DNA of 36,574 nt from Acidovorax sp. MR-S7 (GTDB lineage: Bacteria > Pseudomonadota > Gammaproteobacteria > Burkholderiales > Burkholderiaceae_C), in NCBI RefSeq assembly GCF_000400995.2, contig NZ_DF238922.1, positions 1 to 36,574 of the forward strand, in the 5' to 3' direction. Positions 15,735 through 25,352 of this stretch are shown in pieces (the first letter of the stretch is position 1; each line of letters opens with the position of its first letter). The position numbers were made by a program, and so were the translations under genes. The notes beneath the pieces are model-generated. The model worked only from the letters and a program-made list of their open reading frames with translations. It did not search any database and was not told the DNA's origin.

Positions 15735-16172
15735 ATGAAGATCGGCGACCTGGCCAAGGCCACCAATACGCTTCCCGAAACGGTCCGCTTCTACGAGCGC
15801 GAGGGACTGCTGCCGTCCCCCGCCCGGACCGAGGGGAACTACCGCAGCTACACGGCTGAGCACGCCCAGCGGCTCGCCTTCATTCGGCACTGCCGCAGCC
15901 TGGACATGACGCTGGCTGAGATCCGCACGCTGCTGCACTTCAAAGACGCTCCTTCCGAGAATTGCGGCGTCGTGGATGAGCTGATTGCAAGTCACATCGA
16001 GCAGGTCGTGGTCCGCATCCGGGAGCTGAAGGCGTTGGAAGCCGAATTGCGCTCACTGCACCGCAGCTGCTCGGTTGGCCGTGCCGCGGTCAACTGCGGC
16101 ATCCTGGGTGGACTTGAGCGCGCGGCCAAGCAGAATTCAAAGAATGTGCGCTCGTTACCACTCGGTTCTTGA
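15735..16172 (+). CDS. cadR: Cd(II)/Pb(II)-responsive MerR-family regulator (145 aa)
   Basis: The protein binds the dyad at 15686-15704 and activates the divergent exporter on metal binding. The N-terminal winged helix is classic MerR (MKIGDLAKATNTLPETVRFY), followed by the dimerisation helix (about 80-110). Cys77, Cys112 and Cys121 correspond to the metal-binding Cys triad of CadR/PbrR. The C-terminal tail lacks the His-rich end of some CadR proteins. The last 29 bases overlap the following SRAP gene, suggesting co-transcription. PbrR is the alternative name for the same subgroup. Confidence 0.9.
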   Translation: MKIGDLAKATNTLPETVRFYEREGLLPSPARTEGNYRSYTAEHAQRLAFIRHCRSLDMTLAEIRTLLHFKDAPSENCGVVDELIASHIEQVVVRIRELKALEAELRSLHRSCSVGRAAVNCGILGGLERAAKQNSKNVRSLPLGS

Positions 16173-16851
16173 CGCAGCGCGGCTGCGCGAATTCTTTCGA
16201 GCCATCCGCGACAGCGGCTTGGATGTTCTCGATCGAGATGTCTTTCCAGGACGCTTTGCGCCCATCGTGAGGCGCCCGCCCGAGCTCGAATCGGGCGACG
16301 AGGCGGTTCCTGAGCGCGAGGCCGTTGTCGCGCGGTTCGGCCTGATCCCTTTCTGGGCCACCGATATGCGCAAGGTGAAGCTGACGTACAACGCCCGCTC
16401 CGAAACAGTTGCCACCGCGAGGCCGTTCCAGGCCGCTTGGAAGAAGGCCCAGCACTGCATTGTCCCGGCTGAGGCCATCTACGAGCCAGACTGGCGCTCG
16501 AACGTGCACGTGCCCACACGTATCAGCGCGGCCGACGGCAGCCCCTTGGCGATCGCCGGGCTACGGAACACTTGGCATTCGCCTGCAGGAGAGCGCGTTC
16601 ATACCTTCACGCTTATGACGGTCAACGCCGACTCCCATCCCGTCATGTGCAACTATCACCGCCCAGGCGAAGAGAAGCGTATGGTCGTCCTGCTGGACGA
16701 ATCCCAGTACGACGCCTGGCTGGACGCGCCCGCCGAAGGCTCGATGGACTTCATGCAGGCTTGTCCGCCTGAGCGCCTGGCAGCCACCGGCGAGCCGGTC
16801 GAGCGAGCGCCGGCTAAGGCCGTTCCTCAAACAGCTTCCCTATTCGACTAG
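16144..16851 (+). CDS. Intact SOS-response-associated peptidase family protein (SRAP, 235 aa)
   Basis: A YedK/HMCES-type protein that cross-links to abasic sites in single-stranded DNA through Cys2. Seen here: MCARYH at the start (Cys2 after Met removal), LTYNARSETV (conserved Asn and Arg), AEAIYEPDW (Glu) and LMTVNADSHPVM with the catalytic His. It is complete, unlike the split copy elsewhere in the window, and differs clearly from it in sequence, so it is not its recent duplicate. The start lies inside cadR (29-base overlap), which places a DNA-repair gene in a metal operon. Its end overlaps the convergent next gene by 4 bases. Confidence 0.9.
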   Translation: MCARYHSVLDAARLREFFRAIRDSGLDVLDRDVFPGRFAPIVRRPPELESGDEAVPEREAVVARFGLIPFWATDMRKVKLTYNARSETVATARPFQAAWKKAQHCIVPAEAIYEPDWRSNVHVPTRISAADGSPLAIAGLRNTWHSPAGERVHTFTLMTVNADSHPVMCNYHRPGEEKRMVVLLDESQYDAWLDAPAEGSMDFMQACPPERLAATGEPVERAPAKAVPQTASLFD

Positions 16852-17276
16852 CGTGTCGGTGCCCCGGGCACGAAGCTCACGACCTTCGCGTGGCCGGTCG
16901 CATGCAGAATCCTGACCTCCTGCCGCAGCGCTTCGTTCACCGAGGCCATGGCCTGAAGCTGCTTGCGCAGGTCCAAGTTCTCGGCGCGCAAATCACGGGC
17001 AGTCTCCTGTTCGCGTTTGAGCGCCGCCTTGAGGCTGTCCTCGCTTGCGCCGGGCTCTCGGCCGCTCAGGCGGCGAACCTCCTTCGCGACATCCGGGTAG
17101 CGGTTGTGAATCAACGCTGGAGTGACGCCGACCTCGACCGCTAGGGCTGTGATCGTCGGAACGGCCTCGGCACGCTGCAGGCGTGCCAGAGCCTCCCACA
17201 GATCGGCGGTCGTTGTGTCTCGATTGCGCCCGCGAACCTCTTCGGGCGCCTGGCGTCGGTCCCATCTGGCTTTCAT
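16848..17276 (-). CDS. HTH plus coiled-coil DNA-binding protein, KfrA/TnpC-like (142 aa)
   Basis: The N-terminal half contains a helix-turn-helix (VPTITALAVEVGVTPALIHNRYP). Residues 75-125 form a coiled coil rich in Glu, Leu, Arg and Gln (LKREQETARDLRAENLDLRK). This architecture is known from plasmid KfrA proteins and from the small third proteins of Tn554-like recombinase operons, and I cannot separate the two by eye. Its ATG overlaps the stop of an upstream gene (CTATGA), of which only the tail remains. It was therefore the last gene of an operon whose front was lost where the ars block begins. Confidence 0.55.
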   Translation of the reverse strand: MKARWDRRQAPEEVRGRNRDTTTADLWEALARLQRAEAVPTITALAVEVGVTPALIHNRYPDVAKEVRRLSGREPGASEDSLKAALKREQETARDLRAENLDLRKQLQAMASVNEALRQEVRILHATGHAKVVSFVPGAPTR

Positions 17277-17374
17277 AGCGGTTCGATCCCCGGCCCCAGC
17301 TGCTTCAAGACGTCTTCGACCCGGTGGAGGTCTCGTTGCACGCGCTGGACCGCTGCCGGTCCCAACAGTCTTGA
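17273..17374 (-). pseudogene. C-terminal tail (about 30 codons) of a lost upstream gene
   Basis: The frame reads GPAAVQRVQRDLHRVEDVL then KQLGPGIEPL and stops at TGA, which overlaps the ATG of the HTH/coiled-coil gene. The helical tail looks like genuine protein, whereas sequence further upstream in the frame does not. A gene coupled to the downstream one was therefore truncated here, most simply when the arsenic block arrived. A large recombinase C-terminus is possible but unproven. Confidence 0.45.
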
Positions 17375-17716
17375 CCTATGAGATGGGAGACTGCACTCGG
17401 CCAAGAGCGACCAACTGATGTGAGAACCTGAGCGGCAGTTTGAGGCTGGTTGCGGACGTTCAGTGGAGACGACCAGATGACGTTTCTGCACCCAGAGCAG
17501 TCAACCAACAGCGTGTAGGGATGTACCGCTTTGCAGCGTAAAGCCGTCGTTTGCTGAGCTTTAACTGAGCCTGAAGGCGTGTAGAAAACCGCCGTTCAAT
17601 GTGGTGGGGGAAGGATGCCTGACTAAGTACGTTATCCGGCACAGTAATCTTCAGACCTCTTCTACAGTACGTCACGACCTGAACCAATGTCATCAAACCG
17701 ACACGAATTATTCTAA
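17375..17716. other. Gene-free border between the metal module and the ars operon
   Basis: No gene is visible on either strand in about 340 bases. The composition drops in GC toward 17750, where the ars promoter must lie. The left border of the arsenic block should fall in this stretch. Confidence 0.4.
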
Positions 17717-17738
17717 TGATTCAAGCATAATTGAATCA
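17717..17738. promoter_or_regulatory. Putative ArsR operator: TGATTCAA-N6-TTGAATCA
   Basis: A perfect 8-bp inverted repeat (17717-17724 and 17731-17738) lies immediately before the ribosome site AAGGAG (17739-17744) of the first ars gene. ATTCAA/TTGAAT half sites fit the ArsR/SmtB operator style. The position, between promoter and first gene, suits repression by the ArsR encoded at 20049. Confidence 0.7.
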
Positions 17739-17750
17739 AAGGAGCGTTGT

Positions 17751-18794
17751 ATGAGAGTTGGTGTCAACGGTATGGGCCGCATCGGTCGTCTAGCACTGCG
17801 TGCCGCCATGGGCGCTGCAGAGCGACAAAACGACGACCCGCGCGCAGGCAATAGGCTGGAGGTGGTGCATCTCAACGAAATCAAGGGAGGCGCGGCCGCC
17901 ACGGCTCATCTGCTGGCGTTCGACACCGTGCAGGGCAAGTGGCGCGAGAACATCCGCGCTGAGGGTGACAGCGCGGTGCTGATTGGCGACAAACGCCTTT
18001 CCTTCAGCGCGCACCCCACCGCGGCAGAAATTCCCTGGGGCGACCTGGGCGTTGATGTGGTGCTGGAGTGCACCGGCAAGTTCCTCACCCCGGAGACGCT
18101 GCAAGGCCACCTGGACCGGGGTGCCAAGCGCGTCATCGTGGCTGCTCCAGTCAAGGTAGGTGGGGTGCTCAACATCGTGGTGGGCGTGAACCATATGCTG
18201 TACGACCCGGCAAAGCACCACATCGTGACGGCTGCCTCGTGCACCACCAACTGCCTTGCACCGGTGGTGAAGGTGGTGCATGAGCAGATTGGCATCAAGC
18301 ACGGCCAAATTACCACCATCCACAACCCCACCAACACCAACTTGGTGGTGGACGCGCCACATAAAGACCTGCGCCGTGCCCGGAGCGCTATGGAAAGCCT
18401 GGCGCCCACGACCACGGGCAGCGCTACAGCCATTGCGCTCATCTACCCCGAACTCAAGGGAAAACTCAACGGCCATGCGGTGCGCGCGCCGGTGCTCAAT
18501 GCATCGTTGACCGACTGCGTGTTTGAGCTGCAGCGCGAAACTACGGCCGAGGAAGTGAATGCGCTGTTCAAACAGGCAGCCGAGAGCTACCTGGCCGGCA
18601 TCCTGGGCTACGAGGAGCGCCCGCTGGTGAGCGCCGATTACGCCCGCGATACCCGCTCGTCCATCGTGGATGCCCTGTCCACCATGGTGACCGACGGCAC
18701 CTTGCTCAAGGTCTACGCTTGGTACGACAACGAGATGGGCTACGCCTGCCGCATGGTGGACTTGGCGTGCCACATGCGGGACGTGGATATCTGA
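17751..18794 (+). CDS. gapdh (ars-linked): ArsJ-associated glyceraldehyde-3-phosphate dehydrogenase (347 aa)
   Basis: In the ArsJ pathway this enzyme uses arsenate in place of phosphate and makes unstable 1-arseno-3-phosphoglycerate, which ArsJ exports. Seen here: the NAD-binding start [19 protein letters not shown], the active-site ASCTTNC with Cys164, and the C-terminal [15 protein letters not shown]. The length is normal. The start at 17751 follows AAGGAG by 6 bases. A longer frame upstream reads through the operator and is rejected. Only 2 bases separate it from arsJ. Gene context distinguishes it from housekeeping gapA. Confidence 0.95.
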   Translation: MRVGVNGMGRIGRLALRAAMGAAERQNDDPRAGNRLEVVHLNEIKGGAAATAHLLAFDTVQGKWRENIRAEGDSAVLIGDKRLSFSAHPTAAEIPWGDLGVDVVLECTGKFLTPETLQGHLDRGAKRVIVAAPVKVGGVLNIVVGVNHMLYDPAKHHIVTAASCTTNCLAPVVKVVHEQIGIKHGQITTIHNPTNTNLVVDAPHKDLRRARSAMESLAPTTTGSATAIALIYPELKGKLNGHAVRAPVLNASLTDCVFELQRETTAEEVNALFKQAAESYLAGILGYEERPLVSADYARDTRSSIVDALSTMVTDGTLLKVYAWYDNEMGYACRMVDLACHMRDVDI

Positions 18795-18796
18795 AC

Positions 18797-20038
18797 ATGC
18801 AACACGCTGCTCGCAACTACGCCATCGTTACCGCCGCCTACTGGGGGTTCACTCTCACCGACGGCGCGCTACGCATGCTGGTGCTTCTGCACTTCTACCG
18901 CCTGGGCTATTCGCCATTCACTCTGGCCTTTTTGTTCCTGCTGTACGAGGCTGCGGGCATCCTGGCTAATCTGATTGGCGGCTGGCTGGCCACACGCTAT
19001 GGCATCACCCGCATGCTGACGGTGGGCCTCACGACCCAAATCTTGGGGTTCAGCGTTCTGTCCATGCTGAACCCCACGTGGACGGTCGCAATGTCGGTCG
19101 CCTGGGTGGTTCTGGCGCAGGGCATCTGTGGCGTAGCCAAAGACCTGACCAAAACCGCAAGTAAATCGGCCATCAAGGTGACCCAGGCTGCAGCCAAGGA
19201 GCAGGACAACGGCCAACTTTTCAAGTGGGTGGCCTGGTTCACTGGCAGCAAGAACGCCATGAAGGGTTTCGGCTTCTTCCTGGGTGGCGTGCTGCTGCAG
19301 ACACTGGGTTTTCAGGGCTCGCTGTGGTTGATGGCGGGTCTGCTGGCGGTGGTACTGCTGGGGGTGGTGACTTCACTGCCCACCATGATGGGCAAGAGCA
19401 AGGCCTCCAAGAGCGCCAAGGAATTGTTCGCCAAGAACGCAGGTATCAACGGGCTGGCTGCGGCGCGGGTGGTGCTGTTCGGCGCGCGTGACGTCTGGTT
19501 TGTGGTGGGTGTGCCGGTGTTCCTGTATTCGCAGGGCTGGAACTTCACCATGGTTGGCGGTTTTCTGGCCGCCTGGACCATCGGCTACGGCCTCGTGCAA
19601 GCGCTGGCGCCGAACATCGTCAAGCGCAGCGCCGACGGCCTGAGCACCGAGGTGCCTGCAGCACGTTTGTGGTCAGCCCTGCTGGCCCTGGTGCCCATGG
19701 GCCTCGCCGCCGCGGTGCTGCTGGATGTGCCCCACCTGCAGTGGGTGGTTGTCGTTGGCCTTGGCCTGTTCGGGGTGGCCTTTGCAGTCAATTCCTCCGT
19801 GCACTCCTATCTGGTGTTGGCCTATGCCGGCAGCGAGAAGGCGGCCGAGGACGTAGGTTTCTATTACGCCGCCAATGCGCTGGGCCGCTTTATGGGCACG
19901 CTGATGTCGGGCCTGCTCTACCAATGGGGTGGCTTGCTCTACGCGCTGCTGGGTTCAGCATTGATGCTGGTGCTGTGCTGGCTGTTCACCCTGTACCTGC
20001 CGGTCAAAGTGGAGCGGGCAGTCCTGGCCGCTTCTTGA
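18797..20038 (+). CDS. arsJ: Organoarsenical efflux MFS transporter ArsJ (413 aa)
   Basis: An inner-membrane major-facilitator protein with about 12 hydrophobic segments that expels 1-arseno-3-phosphoglycerate formed by the neighbouring GAPDH. The N-terminus (YWGFTLTDGALRMLVLLHFY) and the first loop (GGWLATRYGITRML) fit the ArsJ group. It lies directly after gapdh and 10 bases before arsR, as in described gapdh-arsJ pairs. The start at 18797 avoids a longer frame overlapping gapdh. Confidence 0.93.
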   Translation: MQHAARNYAIVTAAYWGFTLTDGALRMLVLLHFYRLGYSPFTLAFLFLLYEAAGILANLIGGWLATRYGITRMLTVGLTTQILGFSVLSMLNPTWTVAMSVAWVVLAQGICGVAKDLTKTASKSAIKVTQAAAKEQDNGQLFKWVAWFTGSKNAMKGFGFFLGGVLLQTLGFQGSLWLMAGLLAVVLLGVVTSLPTMMGKSKASKSAKELFAKNAGINGLAAARVVLFGARDVWFVVGVPVFLYSQGWNFTMVGGFLAAWTIGYGLVQALAPNIVKRSADGLSTEVPAARLWSALLALVPMGLAAAVLLDVPHLQWVVVVGLGLFGVAFAVNSSVHSYLVLAYAGSEKAAEDVGFYYAANALGRFMGTLMSGLLYQWGGLLYALLGSALMLVLCWLFTLYLPVKVERAVLAAS

Positions 20039-20048
20039 GGGAAACGAT

Positions 20049-20375
20049 ATGAACGAACCCCAAGTTGTAAAAGCCCTGGGCGCGCTGGCCCAGGAAACCC
20101 GCCTCAAACTGTTCCGTCTGTTGGTGATTGCTGGCAAAGACGGACTCACGCCCGGTGACATGGCCGAGACCTTGGAAGTGGCACCCACGGCGTTGTCGTT
20201 CCACTTGAAGGAACTCAGTCACGCCGGCTTGGTGAGTTCGGAGAGAGATGGGCGAAACATCATTTACCGCGCTGAGTTTGCCGCCATGGATGCGCTGCTG
20301 GCCTTTCTGACAGCGGAGTGTTGCCAAGGGCAGCCTTGCCTAGCGACGACCACCCCCACTTGCACCAACTGCTGA
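20049..20375 (+). CDS. arsR: ArsR-family arsenite-responsive repressor (108 aa)
   Basis: A winged-helix repressor released from DNA by As(III). The recognition region is VAPTALSFHLKELSHAGLV, with the wing SERDGRNIIYRAEF. The effector Cys are not in the DNA-binding helix but form a C-terminal cluster (Cys91, Cys92, Cys97, with a final CTNC), as in the Acidithiobacillus ferrooxidans type of ArsR. It sits in the third position of the operon, so its control of the operator at 17717 would be autoregulatory. Confidence 0.95.
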   Translation: MNEPQVVKALGALAQETRLKLFRLLVIAGKDGLTPGDMAETLEVAPTALSFHLKELSHAGLVSSERDGRNIIYRAEFAAMDALLAFLTAECCQGQPCLATTTPTCTNC

Positions 20376-20385
20376 GAGGCAACTC

Positions 20386-20952
20386 ATGAAACGCTTTCAT
20401 GTCCACCTTCATGTCAATAACCTGCCTCAGAGCATCGCCTTCTACAGTCAATTGTTCGGTGCTGAACCCGCTCGTACCGAGTCGGATTACGCCAAATGGA
20501 TGCTGGACGACCCGCCGGTGAACTTCGCCATTTCCACCCGTGGCGAGGCTGCAGGCATCGACCACCTGGGCATTCAGACAGACAACGAACAAGAACTTCT
20601 GGAGCTCAAACAGCGGGCACAGTCGGCAGATTTGGCCTTGCTGGACGAAGGTGCCACCACCTGCTGCTATGCACGCAGTGAGAAACATTGGGTCACTGAC
20701 CCACAAGGCATTGCGTGGGAACACTTCCACACGCTGGGCAACATCCCGGTCTTCCGAGAAAAGCAGGATGAGCCTGCTACGAGCGCCTGCTGCGCGCCCA
20801 CGGCGCCTACCAAGAGCGAGGCCACATCCTGCTGCGTTGCCGACATATCTTCTGTCGCCGCCTCATGCTGGGATGTGCCATCTGGAGCCGAGAAATCGAC
20901 CTGCTGTGCGCCATCGCAAACCAACTCAGTCTCTTCCAATCGCTGCTGCTAA
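20386..20952 (+). CDS. arsI: ArsI-type C-As lyase with Cys-rich tail (188 aa)
   Basis: A non-heme-iron dioxygenase of the vicinal-oxygen-chelate fold that cleaves the carbon-arsenic bond of trivalent organoarsenicals such as methylarsenite. The metal ligands fit HVHLHVNNL (N-terminal His), IDHLGIQTD (His) and a Glu in WEHFHT. The substrate-binding vicinal Cys pair is Cys93-Cys94 in TTCCYA. The C-terminal 60 residues contain four further CC pairs or single Cys (SACCAP, SCCVA, TCCAP, RCC), which could hold As(III). CadI is the alternative family label. Confidence 0.92.
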   Translation: MKRFHVHLHVNNLPQSIAFYSQLFGAEPARTESDYAKWMLDDPPVNFAISTRGEAAGIDHLGIQTDNEQELLELKQRAQSADLALLDEGATTCCYARSEKHWVTDPQGIAWEHFHTLGNIPVFREKQDEPATSACCAPTAPTKSEATSCCVADISSVAASCWDVPSGAEKSTCCAPSQTNSVSSNRCC

Positions 20953-20961
20953 GGAGCTCTC

Positions 20962-21462
20962 ATGACTTCTCGTGTTTACAACGTTCTTTTCCTTTGCACC
21001 GGCAACTCTGCGCGTAGCATCATTGCTGAAGCAGTGCTCAATCATCTAGGTGGGGGAATGTTCCGCGCTTACAGCGCAGGAAGCCACCCGGTGGGTTCAG
21101 TGAACCCCTATGCACTTGAATTGCTTCAGCGCAACCGCATTCGTACCGACGGTCTGCGCAGCAAGAACTGGGATGAGTTCGCCCAGCCTGACGCACCCGC
21201 CATGGACTTTGTGCTCACTGTTTGCGACAAGGCCGCCGGTGAAGTGTGCCCGGTGTGGCCAAGTCAACCCATATCGGCTCATTGGGGCGTCGAAGACCCT
21301 GCTGAAGTTGACGGTACCGAAGAAGAAAAGCAGCGCGCTTTTTCGTCTGTATTCATGACCTTGCGCACACGGGTTGCATTGTTGGTCAACCTTCCGCTGG
21401 AAAAACTGGACAAGCTGTCCTTGCAGAAAGAACTTCACAGCATTGCCAAGCAGCGCGGCTGA
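20962..21462 (+). CDS. arsC: Arsenate reductase, low-molecular-weight phosphatase type (166 aa)
   Basis: It reduces As(V) to As(III) using a Cys relay and thioredoxin. The phosphatase P-loop is LCTGNSARS (Cys12). The other relay Cys are likely Cys88 and Cys96 (TVCDKAAGEVCPVW). The product is exported by Acr3 encoded next. The start has a weak AAGGAG at about 20951-20956. This is one of two unrelated ArsC enzymes in the operon. Confidence 0.93.
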   Translation: MTSRVYNVLFLCTGNSARSIIAEAVLNHLGGGMFRAYSAGSHPVGSVNPYALELLQRNRIRTDGLRSKNWDEFAQPDAPAMDFVLTVCDKAAGEVCPVWPSQPISAHWGVEDPAEVDGTEEEKQRAFSSVFMTLRTRVALLVNLPLEKLDKLSLQKELHSIAKQRG

Positions 21463-21481
21463 ACGGGAGCCTGCGTATGTG

Positions 21482-21505
21482 GGCCAGCCCTTCCTGGGTC
21501 TGGCC
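21482..21505. other. Stem-loop between arsC and acr3
   Basis: GGCCAGCCC and GGGTCTGGCC pair around TTCCT with a single bulged T. No T-run follows, so it is more likely an mRNA-stability or processing hairpin inside the operon than a terminator. Confidence 0.4.
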
Positions 21506-21542
21506 TAGTCCATTTCATAGCGTGTGCTTTGAGGAATGATTC

Positions 21543-22571
<1,029 letters not shown>

Positions 22572-22590
22572 GCTATCGACTGAATCAGCC

Positions 22591-23013
22591 ATGACGGACA
22601 TCACGATTTATCACAACCCCAATTGCGGCACCTCTCGCAACACCCTGGCCATGATTCGCAACAGCGGTGTGGAGCCTCAGGTCATCGAGTACCTCAAGAC
22701 TCCGCCCAGCCGCGCAGAACTGTTGGCTTTGGTGGCAGCCATGGGCATCAGCCTGCGCGATGCGCTGCGCCAGAAGGGAACGCCATACGATGAACTTGGC
22801 CTTGGCAACCCAGCGCTGACCGACGCCCAATTGCTCGATGCTATTGAACAGCATCCCATCTTGATACAACGGCCCATCGTCAAAACTCCGCTGGGTGTGC
22901 GCTTGTGCCGGCCTTCGGAGCTGGTACTGGACATCCTGCCCAACCCGCAGCAGGCCCCCTTCACGAAGGAGGATGGGGAAGTCGTGATTGGGAAGGATGG
23001 ACAACGTGCCTAA
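22591..23013 (+). CDS. arsC2: Arsenate reductase, glutaredoxin type (140 aa)
   Basis: It reduces As(V) with glutathione and glutaredoxin. Motif [13 protein letters not shown] holds the catalytic Cys12. The oxyanion Arg residues lie in [20 protein letters not shown]. Size and the plasmid R773 ArsC pattern agree. It follows acr3 by 19 bases and overlaps arsH by 17 bases. The longer upstream frame overlapping acr3 is not used. Confidence 0.94.
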   Translation: MTDITIYHNPNCGTSRNTLAMIRNSGVEPQVIEYLKTPPSRAELLALVAAMGISLRDALRQKGTPYDELGLGNPALTDAQLLDAIEQHPILIQRPIVKTPLGVRLCRPSELVLDILPNPQQAPFTKEDGEVVIGKDGQRA

Positions 23014-23743
23014 GACCGTGACAAAGCCACTGACAGAATTGCCTGCAGCCGCACCCGAGCACTTTCGAGTGCCAGACCCAGAGCGGTTTGCCAACCCAGT
23101 CCGCTCCAGCCATCCTCCACGCATCCTCCTGCTCTATGGCTCGCTCAGGGAGCGTTCTTTCAGCCGCTTGTTGGTCGAAGAGGCTGCCCGCTTGCTGCAG
23201 GCCATGGGTGCAGAGACCAAAATCTTCAATCCCACCGGCTTGCCCTTGCCGGACGATGCTCCTGACAGCCACCCCAAGGTGCAAGAACTGCGCAACCTGG
23301 CGCAGTGGTCCGAAGGTATGGTGTGGTGTTCCCCTGAGCGCCACGGCGCGATGACGGGCATCATGAAGACGCAGATTGACTGGATTCCACTTTCTGCAGG
23401 GGCCGTGCGCCCTACGCAGGGCAAGACATTGGCCGTCATGCAAGTCTGCGGCGGCAGCCAGTCCTTCAATGCAGTCAACCAGATGCGGGTGCTGGGCCGA
23501 TGGATGCGGATGCTCACCATTCCGAACCAGTCATCGGTTGCCAAGGCATTCCAAGAATTCGGTGCTGACGACCGGATGAAACCCTCCAGCTACTACGACC
23601 GCGTGGTCGACGTGATGGAAGAGCTGGTGAAGTTCACCTGGCTTACTCGGGATGTGTCGCCTTACTTGGTAGACCGCTATAGCGAACGCAAGGAAACAGC
23701 AGAGGAGCTTTGTAAGCGGGTAAACCTGCCGAAAGCCACGTGA
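22997..23743 (+). CDS. arsH: ArsH, NADPH-dependent organoarsenical oxidase (248 aa)
   Basis: A flavodoxin-fold FMN protein that oxidises trivalent methyl- or aromatic arsenicals to less toxic pentavalent forms. The FMN-phosphate loop is [10 protein letters not shown] (about 47-56). The middle block [20 protein letters not shown] and [11 protein letters not shown] are family hallmarks. ATG at 22997 follows GGGAAGG. An earlier ATG at 22988 adds three residues. It is the last gene of the ars operon. Confidence 0.95.
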   Translation: MDNVPKTVTKPLTELPAAAPEHFRVPDPERFANPVRSSHPPRILLLYGSLRERSFSRLLVEEAARLLQAMGAETKIFNPTGLPLPDDAPDSHPKVQELRNLAQWSEGMVWCSPERHGAMTGIMKTQIDWIPLSAGAVRPTQGKTLAVMQVCGGSQSFNAVNQMRVLGRWMRMLTIPNQSSVAKAFQEFGADDRMKPSSYYDRVVDVMEELVKFTWLTRDVSPYLVDRYSERKETAEELCKRVNLPKAT

Positions 23744-23765
23744 ATATGTTGGCTTGGGTGGGATG

Positions 23766-23792
23766 ACTCTGGACACAACACAGTGCCAGAGT
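23766..23792. terminator. Stem-loop after arsH
   Basis: ACTCTGG (23766-23772) and CCAGAGT (23786-23792) pair, with an inner CAC/GTG extending the stem. It sits 22 bases beyond the arsH stop. There is no clear T-run, so it may act as a weak terminator or 3'-end-protecting hairpin. Confidence 0.45.
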
Positions 23793-23849
23793 GAGGATTA
23801 AACTGAATAAATAAGAAGGGCACATATGGACTACGTTTTGCACTTGTTG

Positions 23850-24426
23850 GGAGGCGGTGCTGGTCCTTGAGGTGCTCCCATTCGCTGTGAAGCCGCTCGC
23901 GGCGCTCTTCTGCAAGCTTCGCGGCGCTCGGTTTGCGGGAGGGCGGCGGCCGGGTGTAAGCGGTACGCAAATCGACGTCGTAGAGAAAAGTGATGCTTCC
24001 GGAGACCCACGCCTCCGCTGGCGAAGGCCGCCATCGATAACTCACGCGTACGGACAAGTGCGTGCTGAGCGAATACGGTGGAGTAATCAGGTCGTCAATG
24101 TAGAAGCGCTCGCCCTCCTCCGCTTCAGTCGCCATCCGGTGCTGCATCTCCTGGACCGCATACAGCAGCGTGTTGCCGGCGCTGCGCGCGTCGTACAGGG
24201 TATCCGCACGCTTCTTGAAAGATTTTGCCTTGCTATAGGTCTCGAGCGCCCTCTCGAAGACATGCCGCTTCGTCGCAACGAACAGTCCGCACTCGTGCAG
24301 TGGTAACTCCCGCAGCGCGAAGTGCCGCTCGTCTCGCAGGCATTGCTCAATGAGCGCGCGCAACGCTTCGGTGTCGGTGCGACGTAGCGCGTCTTGCTCG
24401 TTTGGTGGAATGTTGATGACGCCCAC
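23850..24426 (-). pseudogene. Hypothetical protein truncated at its 3' end by the ars block
   Basis: From GTG at 24426 (GGAGG five bases upstream) about 190 codons read as natural protein, from VINIPPNEQDALRRTDTE through ATKRHVFERALETYSKAK to AAKLAEERRERLHSEWEHLKD. Beyond about 23850 the frame runs into the region after arsH and then antisense through arsH to 23677, with unnatural composition. I therefore place the break there. Family not recognised. In-frame sequence upstream of the GTG (VFICNPDNTEWEED) also looks natural, so the true gene may have begun earlier. Confidence 0.5.
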
Positions 24427-24492
24427 GTCTTCCTCCCACTCTGTGTTGTCGGGGTTGCAGATGAAGACCTTAGCGGCCTTCGCCGCCCTGCG

Positions 24493-24873
24493 TCAACCCG
24501 CGCCGCCGGTCTCCGCTTCGGCTGGCGCAGCGGTCTCCTCTTCTTGCGCCGGCTTCCACTGTGGCCATTGGCGGTATTCGACCAGCGATGGCGTGCGTTC
24601 CAGTGCGCCCAGCGGCTCGATGCCCATCCGGCGCATCCGTTCTACCACTTCACCCAGCACCTCGGGCTTGCGCAGCGCTCAAGTGGAAGCGAAGCAGCGC
24701 CAGAACACCAAGCCGGCGCGCTCCAGGATGCGCAGGCGATGCAAGCCGGCCTGCCAGCGGCCGGGACTGTGGAACTCGTCGCCGTCGCACTTGATCGTAA
24801 GGCGGCCATCGTTGGCGCCTTCAACCACCGTGTCGATGCGGGAACCCACAGAATTGATGAGTGGAGGTGCCAC
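24493..24873 (-). pseudogene. C-terminal nuclease domain of a large helicase, with in-frame TGA
   Basis: The frame reads VGSRIDTVVEGANDGRLTIK, CDGDEFHSPGRW and LERAGLVFWRCFAST. This is the Vsr-like nuclease domain (REase_MTES_1575 type) that ends large superfamily I helicases of DUF3320/AAA type. A TGA at 24679-24681 interrupts it, yet the same frame continues with recognisable tail sequence (LRKPEVLGEVVERMRRMGIE, then PLGALERTPSLVEYRQW) to a stop at 24493. The helicase part is absent. It is a dead fragment, and the Lys in IKCDGD also departs from the usual ECDGD. Confidence 0.65.
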
Positions 24874-24974
24874 GCCGCAGCAGGCGGAAGTTGCGGCGCC
24901 CTACTCGCGCGTGGCGCAAGGACGATTGATTCCGTTCAGAAATCGCCTGCAACAATGCCAATGACCGAGCACCA

Positions 24975-25309
24975 TCATTGACCGCGAGGCGTGCTGCTAC
25001 GCCGGTAGGTCTCTCCTGGCGATGACATCCTTCGGCGCTCGCTCAACGTAAAGACGCACTGCAGATAGCTGCTGGCATCAGCCCATTTGGCTCCATCGGA
25101 TTGGAGTTCAAACAGATTGCGGGTGACCTCTACCGCTTCTGGCCAACGTTCCTTTGCCCGGCGATACGCGCCAGCGTGGAGTTCGATTCGTTGGTCAGAC
25201 GCTCCTCGTGCTTGGTCCCCAACGGCCCGATTTGAAATGCTCCGGCCCAACTGCTGGCCAGCAATAAGATTGTGAGCGCGAGTCCGCGCGATGCGTGTAA
25301 AGACTTCAT
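24975..25309 (-). pseudogene. Collapsed copy of the zinc-phospholipase-like gene (N- and C-termini fused)
   Basis: From ATG at 25309 the frame gives a signal peptide and FQIGPLGTKHEERLTNESNSTLARIAG, matching residues about 45-75 of the intact protein at 30383 (FQIAPMGSAFESKLTNETEDSL). After a frame change near 25160 the other frame reads ERWPEAVEVTRNLFEL through YLQCVFTLSERRRMSSPGETYRR. This matches the intact C-terminus (KWPDAVEATRMLSQL, YMQCLFEIADERHNSSPGEPFRR). About 270 internal codons are missing, including all metal-binding motifs. Confidence 0.8.
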
Positions 25310-25352
25310 GCCTTGCCTCCCCCTTACTTCCATTTTCTGCAGCAGGTCAGAA

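Noticed and set aside
17790-18773. A 327-codon minus-strand frame
   Set aside because: It is fully antisense to the gapdh gene, with His- and Val-rich shadow composition.
24394-24981. A 195-codon plus-strand frame
   Set aside because: It is antisense to the helicase remnant, whose conserved nuclease motifs are on the minus strand.
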